Shown here: in pieces, positions 1-12,574 of the stretch
How positions within the stretch are numbered: the stretch's first letter is position 1
Layout: each line of letters begins with the position of its first letter
Source of the DNA: Styela clava
Lineage: Eukaryota; Chordata; Ascidiacea; Stolidobranchia; Styelidae
DNA length: 64,000 nucleotides
Assembly (NCBI RefSeq): GCF_964204865.1
Contig: NC_135262.1
Location: 17,041,650 to 17,105,649, forward strand
Reading direction: 5' to 3'
The notes under the pieces: generated by a model
What the model was told of the DNA's origin: nothing
Database searches by the model: none
Seen by the model: the letters and a program-made list of their open reading frames with translations, nothing else
Position numbers and translations under genes: made by a program

Positions 1-158
1 ACTGCACACAAACATCATTCCTCTCTCTGGATCATCCAAGTCATTCTAGAATAAAGGATAACTATGGTGAATCCTTGATTTCAATAAATAGGCATGGCAC
101 ACCAAGGCATTAGAGAATATAGTTCTTTTACAGAATTGTGAAAATGTTGATTATCATT

Positions 159-423
159 ACTTATCGATTTTAATCGGTAAGTATGTTGATAGGTATTTGT
201 CTGTCTGTTTGTTTGTCTGTTAGATGCACGCGATATCTCACGAAAGCGAGATTGAATCTGCTCCAGATTTTGCATGTGCATTCATCATATGTCGTACCAG
301 AAGCCTATTAATTTTGGATGAATTATGTCGTATAATTAGCGAGTTATTAATTAATTAGTGATGGGACACAAGGTGTCACTATGGAGTAAGAGCGCTGTTT
401 TGGGGATCCCCTAACTTTCGATC
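159..423 (+). repeat. Short TIR repeat (CTTATCGATC family), copy 1
   Basis: This dispersed repeat begins with ACTTATCGAT, has a CTGT-rich microsatellite near its start and a conserved core (TTAGATGCACGCGATATCTC). It ends near CCTAACTTTCGATC. Three more copies lie at 42860-43144 (+), 53481-53747 (-) and 55516-55834 (-). Complete copies start with ACTTATCGATC and end with GATCGATAAGT, an inverted repeat, so this looks like a non-autonomous TIR element. This copy has lost the last bases of its right end. No coding capacity is seen. Confidence 0.7.
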
Positions 424-581
424 TTTTATAATTAATTAGTAATGTAATTACAGAGTGGCTTCAAAACGGAACAGATAAATAAATACTTCTATGAAAATGA
501 GGAAATTTATTGAACACTTGAACTGTTTGTGCATCACTGAACCATAGGACGCTTTGTAAAAATCTAATGTTTGCTCTAGAA

Positions 582-1374
582 CATGGTTCCCAAATTTTTC
601 AAGCCTCTCCCCTTTTTAGAATTTGTCAAGTCTCGCGCCCATCTCAGAAATAGCTAGCTAACAAAAAAATATGTGGATGGAACGTAGATAATGAAATAGA
701 TCAGGGGTCGGGAACCTTTTTGGTCAAGAGAGCCATAAAATATACATATTTTCAATTGCATTTCCGTGCGAGCCATATACCATTTCTTCACTTAATCAGG
801 CCTGAAATGTTTACTCAAAAGTCAACACATATAATGTCAATATACATTTAATGTGATTTCTGATGCTGCATGTAGTCGCTGCGGGTCTTGAACGGTTGCT
901 CACATGCCGCCCAAGTTGAAATCTACGATACTCATCAGCCTTTTTCGTTTAGGCATATCCGTAGTGTTTTTAAAACTATATCGCTTTGTGATGTCACAAT
1001 ATATGTTCCAGAATCCCCTTGTTTGTCACAATGCCTGTCTAGTAATATCTTACATAACATAGACATGTGCTGGGCGCGTGTTCTGAAACGTATTGGGAAT
1101 TTCCTGCCAAATTCGGCTATAAAAGAGTTTGGGATCTCGTAACAATAGTAAGCTTAGTCTTAGAATATTATATTTTTCTGGGAGCCATATGCCGTCACCA
1201 AAAGAGCCATATATGGCTCGCGAGCCATGGGTTCCCGACCCCTGAAATAGATGAAAGTTTGGAAATGTAAATATCCAAAATAAGGCTGGCAAGATCATAT
1301 CTAATAAATATTTTTATTTTTAATTAGCTTCACGGCCCCTCAAAAAATTGTCCCCCACCGTTTGAGAACCACTG
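582..1374. mobile_element. hAT-type non-autonomous element (outer, split by a nested copy)
   Basis: The left end is CATGGTTCCCAAATTTTT. The right end, read inward, is CAGTGGTTCTCAAACGG. Flanking 8-bp duplications are CTCTAGAA (574-581) and CTCTGGAA (1375-1382), matching at 7 of 8 bases. A second hAT element (702-1244) sits inside, so only about 240 bp belongs to the outer element. No transposase is present. Confidence 0.75.
702..1244. mobile_element. hAT-type MITE with perfect 8-bp target duplication
   Basis: The terminal inverted repeats are CAGGGGTCGGGAACC and GGTTCCCGACCCCTG. They are bracketed by identical AAATAGAT copies at 694-701 and 1245-1252. The 543-bp element has no open transposase. 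It inserted into the older hAT element at 582-1374. Confidence 0.9.
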
Positions 1375-1486
1375 CTCTGGAATGTGTTCCAAATGACAAG
1401 GGTTCTGTTTGTTTCAAGTCCCCTATTAGTAACAATATTCGAGCCACTATCTACCCGATATTAGTTGAAATGCATTTCAAACTTAC

Positions 1487-4400
1487 TCTTCTTCTTGGAA
1501 TGGGAGATTTGATATCAGGTTGATCACCGAAATTTTTGTAAGTAATGTAATTTTCAGCACATACAAGAACGCCACCAGGTCCATCGTTACCACCTGGTAC
1601 AGTGACCAAATGATTTGCACGTTCGTCTAAAGGTTCGCTGTATTTTCTTACAACGTGGTTGAGTCCAAGATCAAGTTCATAGAATGTTAAGGTCTGAAAA
1701 AAATAAAATAAATAATATTTGGAATAACTGTTCTTCTGAGTGTCCCTTGGAACAGGAATCACAATTGCGACTAAATTAGTCGCCATGGCGATCTTGGCTG
1801 TACTTCGGCAACTCTGGGTCGTATATTTGTCTCCCAACTGGCAACAAACATGCGGACAGGCCTCGTGCCAGTCTGGAAAGCAAGGCGTTTCTGTTGACCG
1901 TTCCATATGTTTAACCGCCAGCCTAATTTTTTATTTGTCAAGTTTGCAGCAAACTTATAAATTTTATCATAGACTACATTTTTCGGAAACCACCCATCAG
2001 TTTTACTTTCAAGTTCTTGGCGATCCGGTGTTCCAAGGCAAAATTTGTTTATTAAGAAACGCTGAACTAGATACATTAATTAACAACAGAAAATGCTACA
2101 GTAAAACCTCTGGAATTCCTAAATTATATTTATTTTGTTTAGGTTTATACAAGTTTACAGATTTCATATTCTAGATACAATTGGTCTAGTTATCTATCAA
2201 CCAATTATCATACCAGGTGGGCTTAATTGAATAGCTACTGGACTTGAGCCTTGTTCAAAGCTAAAGAGTTTAAAAAGTATTATTAATTAATTTTATTTTT
2301 GTTATTTAATTGTTATACAGGTTCTGTTTTCTGTACCTTTATTGAAAAATGCCAGTTTCACAAACATTCGTTCATTGACAAAATTTTTTGAAATAAAAAA
2401 ATAAACACACACCTGCTGGGAAAGTTGTGCTGCTTCTCCTGTGGGATCATTATCAGCTTCTTCATAATCCATTTCCAAACATGCAAACATTGGGTTTTCA
2501 AATCCTACATCAATACCAGCCATGTGATACACGAGTGTGTTAGCTTTATGTGCTTCCAGAGGAGAAGAAATAGTCAAACGAGCCTCGGAATCCCGATTCA
2601 GGATATACACCAGTTTTTGTTTCTCCATAGAACCTAATAAAAATAGGATTTCGATAATATTCACATATACTCATTTGTAAATGTCATGTACTGTTAGCTA
2701 CATAAAAATAGTGCTTGCATAGTTGCATTGGGCAACTAGATAGTATGTTGTATTAATGATAAAATTATCATATTGGTTTTATGAACACGAAATCAGTGTC
2801 AATAACATTGTCATAAGAAAATTTAAATCAAATAAATTAATATACTGGTACCTATCATAACTGCTCTTCCCTTTGGATCAATGGCAAGATATTGTCCTGG
2901 TACTATTCTTCTGCATCCACTCTTTCCAAATGTTTCCATATGAACCTGTGCAGAAGAGTGCAAAACAGTATTTTTACTAGGATATATAGAGCAAATGCAT
3001 GCCAGATTAATTTTAAGAAAATCTAAAAATATAAATGCGTAATATCACGCATGAAGCAAAAATTAGTTCATTTTAGGGTCAGCAACCTTTGGAATTAGAA
3101 GAGCTTTTGGCATCCTTGCCGTCAAACTCAAACCAACTTCTACTCTAATGTTAGTGGCTATTAAAACTCTCGGAAAACCACTTATGATGCGATATTCTAG
3201 TTCTTACTAGGAAGAAGCCAAATAATTTACGAATTATGCAATAATTCAGTTTACGTTGAAATGAAAAGAACCTAAAAAGAAAAAGTTAGTTCTGACAGAT
3301 TTGAATCACCTTAATGCGACCTATTTTTACCACTCTCGATTTATAGCTGCTATGATGTGTAATTAGTTTGTAGTAACTTTATGACTCCAACTTTCATTCA
3401 ATCCCCACTGATTCTAACAAAATCTGCCGTAGCCACTCTAATTCACGGGAACCAGAGCTCCGAGAACAAAGAGCCGCAGTTCACTGGTTGCTGATCTATA
3501 GACTATAACAATCAGCCAGCTAGACATATATAAATAGATATTATGAATTCATGACACTAAATCCCTAATTCTCAGGGGTGTGGCAAAAAAGAATTAATAT
3601 ATTTCCCCACTTACTCTGTCAAATTTGTTTTTGTTAGGAATATACTCCAGAATACAAATTCTTCCTGAATCTGTTCCACAGACGACATAATCCTTGTTAC
3701 CACCAGTTAATCGAAATGACATCAAAGCACGAATAATGCCAAAAACTTCGACCGTCAACAACGTATGAACTTTTCCAGTATTTGGATCAGGTTTGACAAG
3801 TTCCAAAATCTTTCCTGGAATTATAAACGTAGAATATTAGCAAAATATACAAAAATTCACATCTTAACATCAGAAAAATTTATGTCTATCTATTTGATAA
3901 TTTATTTAAAGTTTACAAAATGTGATAACTATGTAATCATTTCTACGATTCAGATTTATTAATAAGCATACATAATTCTCTGTTTGCTAATGAAATTGGA
4001 ATGCTTGAAATTTTCTTCTATGACACAGGATGAACTGTGAGACCCACCTCAAATAGTGTATCAATTTAGGCAAATCAGTTTTCATCATCTTATTACAGTA
4101 AATAAACTAGCAATTTCTGATTATAATACGACATTATCTGATAACAGAAACGGGGGCGTGATGGAATAGCAGATGAAACATGAGACGTGTTAGCATTGAA
4201 GTATATAACCATCAAGAACAGGAAAAATTCCATCAAGTTTACCTAATTCCAAACATCAGTGGTTGCTACCATAGGGCCTTGTTCATAGCTAAGAGGCACA
4301 AATGCAAGCGTTGTAAAAAAAAATATATTTAGAATTTTTAGCTGTTCCTTCTATTAATATATTCAAGGCTAACAAAGATGAAATTTTTTTAGGGAGTACC

Positions 4401-5668
4401 TAACAGCCTAAATTGACAAGCCTTTTTCATTGCGAGATTGCAAGCAGATTTTAAATCTTTCCTACAAACATTGATCATTGTGATATTGTTTTTTTGGTGA
4501 AAAACTTATGTTATATTTTATTTTCTTAATCCTTTAATTGAATGGGCAGAATGTTAGAGGTGTTATCATTATTTAGTAATGAAGTATTTTAAAATATCAA
4601 CTAGGAAGTTTTAATCTTAACACACTATTGATATAACTCTGCATAGTAGTTTGTATCTGTTATTTGCCAAGCTCATAAAAGTTTTAGCAATATATTAGAA
4701 TTACTTAGGTATCATATTTTATCAATTCTTGGTTTTGCAAGAGCTATTTAAACTGCACAAAGTTTTAAGAAAGGAAAAGGTTGGGATTTGATCAATAGTT
4801 TAGGTTTCTACACAGTTAGCTTTATAGAAATATGATGAATTAACAATCAATCTCTCTCCTAATGCATGATTTGTTAAGTCAGTCCATAGATATTTTTACC
4901 ATTTAGAACACCGGTTCTCGACCAGTGGGCCATGGCTCACTGCTAGGCAACAGAATAATTTTCAGGTGGGCCATAAACCTATCGAAAACTATAGGTAAAT
5001 TTTACTGTAGTGGCAATGAATGATGATGCTACCGAGTGGTGATTTTCATTCTGATTATTAGAGTGAAAGTGTCTGTTCTTCCCGAAAGAATTTTTTGTTT
5101 GTCCTTTATATTTTTTCCTATGCATGAAAAAGTTAATGAGCTACAGACTTTTTGTGCAATTAAAATCAGTACGGTTCTCCGATACCAAGTATAGCCACCA
5201 CATTAATAGAAATCAATTAAAACAGTAAGTGCAAACCCCTCCCTTACGTGTCAGTCAGGTCCTCCGAGCGCAATTTAAAAAAAAGTACCACAAAGGGAAA
5301 AAAAATCAGCAAAAAAACGTGATTTTGGTCACATGACAGCCGACGTAGTCACGATCGGTTTAAATTATCATAGAGACAAGCATGGCGCAATAGTTTTTGT
5401 TTCATTGGACCAAATGTCACATCATATTGGAACCGTGCCCTACTGATAATGAGCCACGAAAGAAAAAAAGTTGAGAACCACTGATTTAGAGTCGTTGAGA
5501 CTCTTAATTCACCAGTTACCATCTACGTTCATTATAAAACACAAGTTATTATAACTAAGCCCTACCTCTAGACAGGGCAATCTCCTGCTGCTTCGTGCCA
5601 GAAAAATTCCCATGGACAGCATGCGTTATTGTGCTAGCTCGTTGAAGTGTGAGAGCATAGAGAAACAT
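1487..5668 (-). CDS. SF3B3: SF3B3 (splicing factor 3B subunit 3 / SAP130), first five coding exons, partial
   Basis: SF3B3 is a WD40-like beta-propeller scaffold of the SF3b complex in the U2 snRNP, acting in the nucleus. Five exons join in frame at GT/AG borders: 5668-5566, 3814-3615, 2945-2852, 2633-2413 and 1693-1487. They give about 275 residues. The start reads [12 protein letters not shown]; later blocks include [81 protein letters not shown] and [14 protein letters not shown]. These match the animal SF3B3 N-terminus almost without gaps. Exon 5 ends at PRRR with a GTAAGT donor. The next exon, which normally starts NDLDDPERG, is not seen before the left edge, so roughly three quarters of the gene lies outside. 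Intron 1 carries a hAT element; introns 2-4 are AT-rich and unremarkable. Confidence 0.95.
4909..5483. mobile_element. hAT-type non-autonomous element in SF3B3 intron 1
   Basis: The ends are CACCGGTTCTCGACC and, read inward from the right, CAGTGGTTCTCAACTTTTT. Flanking duplications are ATTTAGAA (4901-4908) and ATTTAGAG (5484-5491), 7 of 8 identical. No transposase remnant is visible in the 575 bp. Confidence 0.75.
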
Positions 5669-6186
5669 TTTGTTATGAATGTGTCCAAATAATCAGATGA
5701 ACAGCTCCGAACACAACCCTCGCGTTGTTCAATGTTTTATATTTTTTATTCAATATGAAATTCTAAAATATGTATTAACGAACACATGAAACACAAGTTA
5801 GAAACTGAGAGGCAGTGTTGATTATTAAGAGAAACCATGATGTTAGTATTGAAAAATTTACACCAATAATTATACAGATAGGACAGTTGAAAAGTTGTCA
5901 TTTTTATTTGACAGAATTCAATTAATTCGGAGTTATAATACAAGATTAAATAAATCGAAACCCTTCTTTTCATAGGAAGTTCACTACAAAGTTAAATAGC
6001 ACTACATAAATTTCAAATATTCAATTCGAATCTTGGAAATAATTAATTTAAGAGAAAGAGCTCTACAGCAAAATACAAGACAGTTTGAAAAAACAACAAT
6101 ATTATATATTTAAGGCCAAAGTGTAAATTGTTCAATCCACTAATATTTTATCAATAGCAATATTCATCCAACATGATAAAGCAAAG
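5669..6186. other. Intergenic, 5' flank of SF3B3
   Basis: This is AT-rich sequence upstream of the SF3B3 start codon on the minus strand. No TATA box, repeat end or convincing ORF was found. Confidence 0.4.
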
Positions 6187-6414
6187 ATGTTTTTTGAGGT
6201 TTCATTCGATAATGCAAAACAAATCAATCAGCTTGCACTGCTGAGAACCCAAGATGAAAGAAACAAATTAGTCAGCGTGTCGATAATTACCAAAAGGAAG
6301 GATGAAGCTATAGCTTTGGAGGTGAGTACTTCCATAAATGGAGCTGACCTTGGAGTAACTTCGGTTAAGTTGAGAGGGAAGGCAGGTCAAATGAGGCCAG
6401 TTCAGATAAATTGA
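6187..6414 (+). CDS. Small ORF of unknown function, possibly spurious
   Basis: The frame encodes 75 residues with a mixed, protein-like composition (for example LLRTQDERNK and SIITKRKDEA). I do not recognise it. It sits tail-to-tail with PCNA. A strong splice-donor-like string (GAG then GTGAGTAC) lies inside at about 6319-6328, so if real it may be an exon rather than a complete gene. No signal peptide, membrane segment or metal motif is evident. Chance ORFs of this length are common in this window, so the call is weak. Confidence 0.2.
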   Translation: MFFEVSFDNAKQINQLALLRTQDERNKLVSVSIITKRKDEAIALEVSTSINGADLGVTSVKLRGKAGQMRPVQIN

Positions 6415-6572
6415 CAAGAGAAATCAAGAAAATGATGTTTTCATATTAACAAAGCAATCGCCATAATATGGAATTTTATCTAATCCAGTAATCAATTGGA
6501 TGTTGGTGAATGGGAAAGTCAATGGAGCAGTAATCATAACTGATATTTATATCCTTATGGCAGTGTGTATAA

Positions 6573-6578
6573 TTTATT
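6573..6578 (-). terminator. Poly(A) signal for PCNA
   Basis: AATAAA on the minus strand (TTTATT on plus), about 80 bp beyond the PCNA stop codon, is a plausible polyadenylation signal. Confidence 0.6.
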
Positions 6579-6658
6579 GACCATAAGCCAACTAGTACTG
6601 TAGTAGTCTATTGTTTTTCCTTTTATGAACAAAATGTATGTGAAAACTAGAAGTTTCT

Positions 6659-7495
<837 letters not shown>

Positions 7496-7575
7496 CTATA
7501 TCGACGCGAGAAGATCGGCAGCTAGCTGTCAACTAAAGAAAACCTCAACAATAAAAAATCTAGACGAAATAAAAA

Positions 7576-7606
7576 GCGGGAAGAAAAAAAAACGTTCTGG
7601 CGGGAA
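7576..7606 (-). promoter_or_regulatory. Two E2F-like sites upstream of PCNA
   Basis: GCGGGAAG (7576-7583) and GGCGGGAA (7599-7606) read TTCCCGC and TTCCCGCC on the PCNA strand, about 125-155 bp before its start codon. E2F control of PCNA at the G1/S transition is well established in animals; assigning these sites to it is inference. Confidence 0.5.
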
Positions 7607-8835
7607 CAGCATGGCGAAGTTACGCATGGATAACACAATAAATTGTTCTTACGAAACAGCGCCACCATTTTTTACAAGTAGACATGAAAAAAGATAAATG
7701 CAAAAAAGAACAATACTGTACTGGTTAATGCCATGTTTTCCCAAAAATAAGAATAAAAAAGGAAGAAGTATTTATCCCGGGGGAGAGCGGAGCCTATAAT
7801 ACGGCTTAACCATATGACGAACCACGGCCTCTCGTCTGGTTATCATTCCGTGTCTGGTATGGGATTAGTTAGTTATTGGACACGTCATTGTACATAACGA
7901 TCGTTTCAATCAGGTATTATATATACATATAGGCTTTGGTTTTAATATTATGTTGTTGATCTTGTTTTTCTTCTCCTTCGTCATGATAAAATCGCTTTTC
8001 TCTTCGAATACTGGACCAATTGCTTTGAAATTTTCAGTGGTTAATGATTTTTCGCCAGAAGTCTATTCTTTTACTTAATTTAAAAATTTCTGTGGACTTC
8101 AAGATATTCGTTTTTTATGTGTCAGAATAAAAAACAGCGACACCTTGTGAAGTGTCCATATATTTGAGCATAGCTGTCGTTTTCGGAAGCATGGACTTAA
8201 TAAGACCTAATAAGACTGTGTCTTATTTCAATTTCATTTCGAAAAACAACACTATGGCCTGTTTAGGGAGATGTATTATATTTTCATTTATCAAAAACGA
8301 AATTACAAAGTAGAGAATTGCGAGATTTTCAAATATACAATATATGAAAACCTGTATCCATTTACTTATTATTACCGTTTTCCTCTTTTTAGATTAATCA
8401 TTTTTAAAAAGTGTGGAAGAGATTTCTCACTATCGACTGAGTCAAAAAAATTTCCCGGGTTTTCGAGGCTAATGAAAATTTAGAAAAGTACATAATAGGC
8501 AGAAACATAAAGAGTATTTAACTATTTATATATATTTATTTTTTGTAATATATATTATTAAAAGTGCGCATGAATGCTGTATTATTTGAGCAGTTCTTGA
8601 TTTTCCTTGTAGCCTGTATATACCAAGACCTGAAAAAGAACGTTCGACATCTTCCATGTTTATTTACTGAATTTGAATATTCAAAAATCAACTTTATTTA
8701 GACTGAAATGAATTGGCATTACATAACGTTATATTAGATTAAAGCGCAAATTGCCTCCGTATAATTCCATAGAGGATTTCGATACAATCTAATTTGGAAT
8801 CGGGATGGGGGAAGTAGAACTAGCCCAGTTCAAAG
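7607..8835. repeat. Non-coding region with a dispersed repeat at about 7862-8075
   Basis: The segment around 7862-8075 (TTGGACACG, ACGATCGTTTC, then a block around CTTTGAAATTTTCAGTGG) recurs in reverse orientation at about 18330-18515. The remaining sequence is AT-rich. No gene was recognised. Confidence 0.5.
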
Positions 8836-9204
8836 CATGTGGTGGGATTTAGCCGGTTTGCACCGGTTCTATAGAACCGTTTCACGGAATTTTATGAGAT
8901 AAGCAAACCGGTTAGCACTACTGGATACTGTCAATGGATTTTTGCATCTTATCTGACACACCGATATTTGAGATCAAGTAACTCACGTGTTTTTTTTTCG
9001 AAATGTAAAATGGTCTCGTAACATTTCGCACGTAACAGTTATACGTTGGGTTACATTTGATAATTGTAGAAATTTTCCATTTGTGATTGTTTGTCTGAAA
9101 ATTGAATTTATTTGCTAAAAAAATTATGACTTTTTGTAACAGAACCGGCTGAAAAATATGACTTTTGTAATGGAACCAGCTGACATAAAATTTAAATCCC
9201 ACTG
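8836..9204. mobile_element. Probable hAT-like element (GTGGTGGGATTTA family)
   Basis: The ends CATGTGGTGGGATTTAGCCGG and, read inward, CAACAGTGGGATTTAAA are related to the well-delimited element at 27094-27272. Both share internal motifs such as AACCGGTT and the GAACCGGCTG/ATATGACTTTTG block. No clear target duplication was found, so the borders are approximate. Confidence 0.5.
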
Positions 9205-9771
9205 TTGATTCTAACTCTAATCACTTTTTTACATAATAATAAATCAAGTAACTAGAAGTCTATCGTACGTAAAACGACTAGATTAAAACGGCGTAAGCGA
9301 CAACATATATACACAGAAAAAATATTCAAATGTCCGCGGGCCCAAAGGCAAGTAACGAGCAAAATGAATGCTCTTCACGTCGTCGGTTGGGGCTGCTTTT
9401 CTCATAAAACTCAATACATGTGGAACAATTATCTGCTTGGTCATATCCATCCTAAAATGATGCGTAAGCAAAATGTAGTGGTTTGTCATTTTGATAAATC
9501 CGTATAATCGGATTCCTCTCACGGAATCAATATGAAAATCCTATCGTTCTTCACTTTTCCTTCTGGCGGTCTAGAGAAAGCCAAACTAAACAAAATATCA
9601 TATGAACATTGGAAAAGCCATTATACAACCTTATTTTTTTATTCCTGCATTATGTGACTTCACATAACTCATTCAAGTTTTTATTTCGCATTAAATATCA
9701 GAATACAGAACCACAATTGAGACTGAAATAAATTAATGAGAGTTTATATCCTCAAATCGCATACACTAAAA
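9205..9771. other. Intergenic, no feature recognised
   Basis: This is AT-rich sequence at the 3' side of the basic-protein gene. An AATAAA-like string on the minus strand near 9685 could serve that gene. Nothing else was identified. Confidence 0.4.
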
Positions 9772-10125
9772 TCATTCTCGCTTGTGAGAAAGACAAGTAT
9801 GTGGTTTCTTCGTTATTTTCGAACCTGTTGAACGTTTGCGCCTTTTGGGTGAGATATATTTTCCATTTCCCCTTATCAAATACTTCTGTTTTGTAATTCT
9901 TGTTGATTTTATTTTCTTCGCAAGTGGTTTGAGTATTTTCAGGCTCTTATTTTCCCTTTTCGATGTCTTTGCTTTAATTTTTCTTTCATCGGCTTCAAAT
10001 CTTCGCCTTCTTTGTTCATCCCATTCGTGAATTAACATGCTAATAACGCTGGTAAACTGTGGCTGAATTGGGTGCGCATGGCTTGCTGAAATTGTAGATC
10101 TTGCATTTTGATTTCTAGATGGCAT
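9772..10125 (-). CDS. Small, highly basic protein, unknown function
   Basis: This is a single-exon frame of 117 residues starting MPSRNQNARSTISASHAHP. Residues 1-35 are Ser/His/Gln-rich; from about residue 37 (EWDEQRRRRFEADERK) to the end it is dense in Lys and Arg, with clusters such as KPLAKKIK, SPKRRKR and SKITKKP. No signal peptide or membrane segment is visible. A minus-strand TATA box (ATATAAATAG, 10191-10200) lies about 66 bp upstream of the start, the spacing seen for the intronless histone genes here. The composition suggests a nuclear or nucleic-acid-binding protein (sperm nuclear basic, histone-like or ribosomal-like), but I recognise no family. Function is inference only. Confidence 0.45.
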   Translation of the reverse strand: MPSRNQNARSTISASHAHPIQPQFTSVISMLIHEWDEQRRRRFEADERKIKAKTSKRENKSLKILKPLAKKIKSTRITKQKYLIRGNGKYISPKRRKRSTGSKITKKPHTCLSHKRE

Positions 10126-10190
10126 TGTTTTTTATTTTTCTTTCTTATAAGCTTGTCAAATTCTGCAATGTACCTAAGTATTAGATTGCC

Positions 10191-10200
10191 CTATTTATAT
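10191..10200 (-). promoter_or_regulatory. TATA box of the basic-protein gene
   Basis: ATATAAATAG on the minus strand, about 66 bp upstream of the start codon at 10125. Confidence 0.5.
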
Positions 10201-10599
10201 GTCATCATGCTAGAAAAAAGTCCTTATCAGCTCAATAGTGATCCGGCGACTGATAAGCTTGTATTTGATTTACAGCCTTTTTTCGTTATCAGGTGCGAGT
10301 AACAAACAATATCTTCGGAGCGTTATCATTTTTTGCAGTTAGGTGTTGATTATGGCTTAAAATATTCATCTTATCGGAAGCGCAAATCAGATATTGTGTA
10401 AGTTCATCTATTGTCCAAGTCCATCTCACACAATGATATGCCAATGTTATATCCTATGGGCCTATACTACCTCCGTGCTAAGTTTATGAACTACATCGAT
10501 CAGTGTAAAGAATGCAAACATTGTTTGTAGCATGGAAATGTTCTTACCTGAAAGGGCCGCCGTTTCGTAATATATGGCCGCTGAAGCAGTAATTCTATT
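10201..10599. other. Intergenic, no feature recognised
   Basis: No repeat end, promoter or ORF could be supported here. Confidence 0.35.
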
Positions 10600-10745
10600 T
10601 CCTAGCCCAGGGTTTGCCAAACTGGGATTCGTGATGACTGCTGCATATAGAGCCTGCAACGATATGTAAAGAGTCTGATCGATCTTTAATGATTGATTTC
10701 AATCGAAACGCCATTGTATCTTTTTGGTTGAGCGTTGCGAACGAA
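10600..10745. repeat. Fragment of the hAT-like repeat seen at 21207-21681
   Basis: CAGGGTTTGCCAAACTGGGA and the following block through TTTAATGATTGATTTCAATC align with 21207-21340. The right end of the element is absent, so this is a partial copy. Confidence 0.6.
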
Positions 10746-10941
10746 CATGCTCTGCCGAGTCTACTTTTAAATGCGCCAGAATTTGAAAGCGAATTTTTGT
10801 TTCATGACAATTACAATTTTAAATGCCTGTATATCCTGTACTTTTATTTGTTCATCTTTTGGTAAAAAGTTTTAGATAGACCTGTCTCGTGTCAAATAAC
10901 ATTCCACAAACCATTAGATGATAAACAAAATATATATCTGC

Positions 10942-11180
10942 TGTGTCTTTATAGAATTACAGAAAGCATTTGATACAGTTGATCACAAAATATCATTGCA
11001 TAAGTTAACTTCATGGGCCTTCCACATCGAGAAATTTTTGTGTGAATGAGCTCAATACGAGTCATCATCTATTACAAATAGGTTACTACCAGGCAATCTT
11101 CCACATCCTCTTGATTCATTCTTGTCACGTATTTCGGTAAATGCTGTCTAAACAGGAACTCCGGCAATTTTGTTGGAGTA
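10942..11180 (+). pseudogene. LINE reverse-transcriptase relic
   Basis: The frame from 10942 reads CVFIELQKAFDTVDHKISLH, which is reverse-transcriptase motif A of non-LTR retrotransposons (consensus DLSKAFDTVDHKILL). A stop follows after FLCE and the frame degrades. Just upstream (about 10840-10940) the sequence resembles the 5' flank and start of the peptide gene at 13.6 kb (TTCATCTTTTGGTAAAAAGTTT; ATGATAAACAAAAT), suggesting a second, decayed copy of that promoter. Confidence 0.65.
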
Positions 11181-11412
11181 TTATAGAACAAATATAAATT
11201 TACTTCAAATATAAATCCACGTTACATTATCCCAGTAGCTCCCCACCTGGGGGTATTCAGATATTACGCATCCACAAAATCGAATTTTTCAGAGATATGG
11301 CACATGAATGCTTTGTTGCACAACACGGATTGAGTCGCATTCAGATATTTCTGATGTCACATATGGAACTCAATTGTCAGCATTTTGTAATCGGTATTTA
11401 GTTGCGCTACTG

Positions 11413-12288
11413 CAGAGGTCGGCAACGTTTTTTACGAGTGTGACAATTTGTAATATTCAATGTCAAAATAGACGTTTGCGTGCCGATGAAAAATTTCGTT
11501 ATATAAACAGACCTGAGGACAGTACAGATTGATAAAATGTAAATGTAAAATGGCTTGGTTTTCACTATTTGTTTGATGGTTTGCACACAAGTTATTTGTT
11601 TCAGTGTACCTATTCAAATATCACGGCAAATCATTGAAGTTATTTGTAATACATAAACACAAAAATGTTCACAATATAATTTTATTTCAGTAGGATCTCT
11701 AACCTCGCTTTTCCTCCGCCAGGGCTTTAATATTTAGGTTGTACTTCATAGGTTGTAGTTGATCGCAAGAAATTGTTCACACAAGTACCTATATCCGAAT
11801 ACAAAAAGCAAGGCTTTCACAAGCCTGAGGTCACCAAAATTAATCCATCTTAAAATGCTTCCCAAGCTCGGCGAAACTTTGAGGCCCCCTTTCTTGTAGT
11901 TTTTGACTTGTATTTTAAATAGTTTTTCTTTTTAAATGATACTTTTGTAAGGAGAAACTGCCTTTTTAGGAGCTTCATTCTTTTCCCAATAATTTTTGAA
12001 TAATTTTTTGTGTTTGATTTCAATACTTGAGGTACGGCAAAAGACATTTGTTCAGCAAATTGTACATACAGCTCTGTCATGACGACCGACAAATTGTTTT
12101 CTACGACTCTTGAAATTGTCTCTCATCTGATTTGGACCTCTTGGCTACAGACATCGCGTTTGATAGCACAGTTAAAAACAGAATAAACGCAAATACCGGC
12201 ATGCGAGAAACAAAAATGATAACGACGAAACAATAAAACAAAACACGGATATAAAATCACCACGCGTGCCATGGATTGCAAACCTCTG
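11413..12288. mobile_element. hAT-type element
   Basis: The left end is CAGAGGTCGGCAACG; the right end, read inward, is CAGAGGTTTGCAATCC. Flanks are CGCTACTG (11405-11412) and CACTACCG (12289-12296), 6 of 8 identical. A short Lys-rich minus-strand frame at 11850-12092 may be decayed transposase sequence but shows no recognisable motif. Confidence 0.65.
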
Positions 12289-12574
12289 CACTACCGGCAC
12301 CTATAGTTTACTTTAATTTATCACTCTGGGCTATTTTTAGTATGTCAACCTGCATTTGATTCAGTAAAATGCAACAATTTTGCTTCTTTCGTTTTGCTCT
12401 GTATTTATTGTATTCTCCCAAGAAAGCGACGTGCTTTTGAATACATAGAAAATTTATACCATAATATAAAACATTTGGTAGCAAAATTGGTCAAGGTGGC
12501 TCAATAAAAGTTTGTCAGAGATTTCGACTTTTCAGATGTCGTAATCCTATACCACTTAGAAAATCTATATATAT

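Noticed and set aside
1-1486. Next SF3B3 exon
   Set aside because: The expected NDLDDPERG-type sequence was not found on the minus strand; this interval is filled by repeats and hAT elements.
1740-2174. 144-codon frame in SF3B3 intron 4
   Set aside because: It overlaps an intron with a conserved acceptor and has no recognisable domain; overlapping frames on the other strand are equally long. It may be old repeat sequence.
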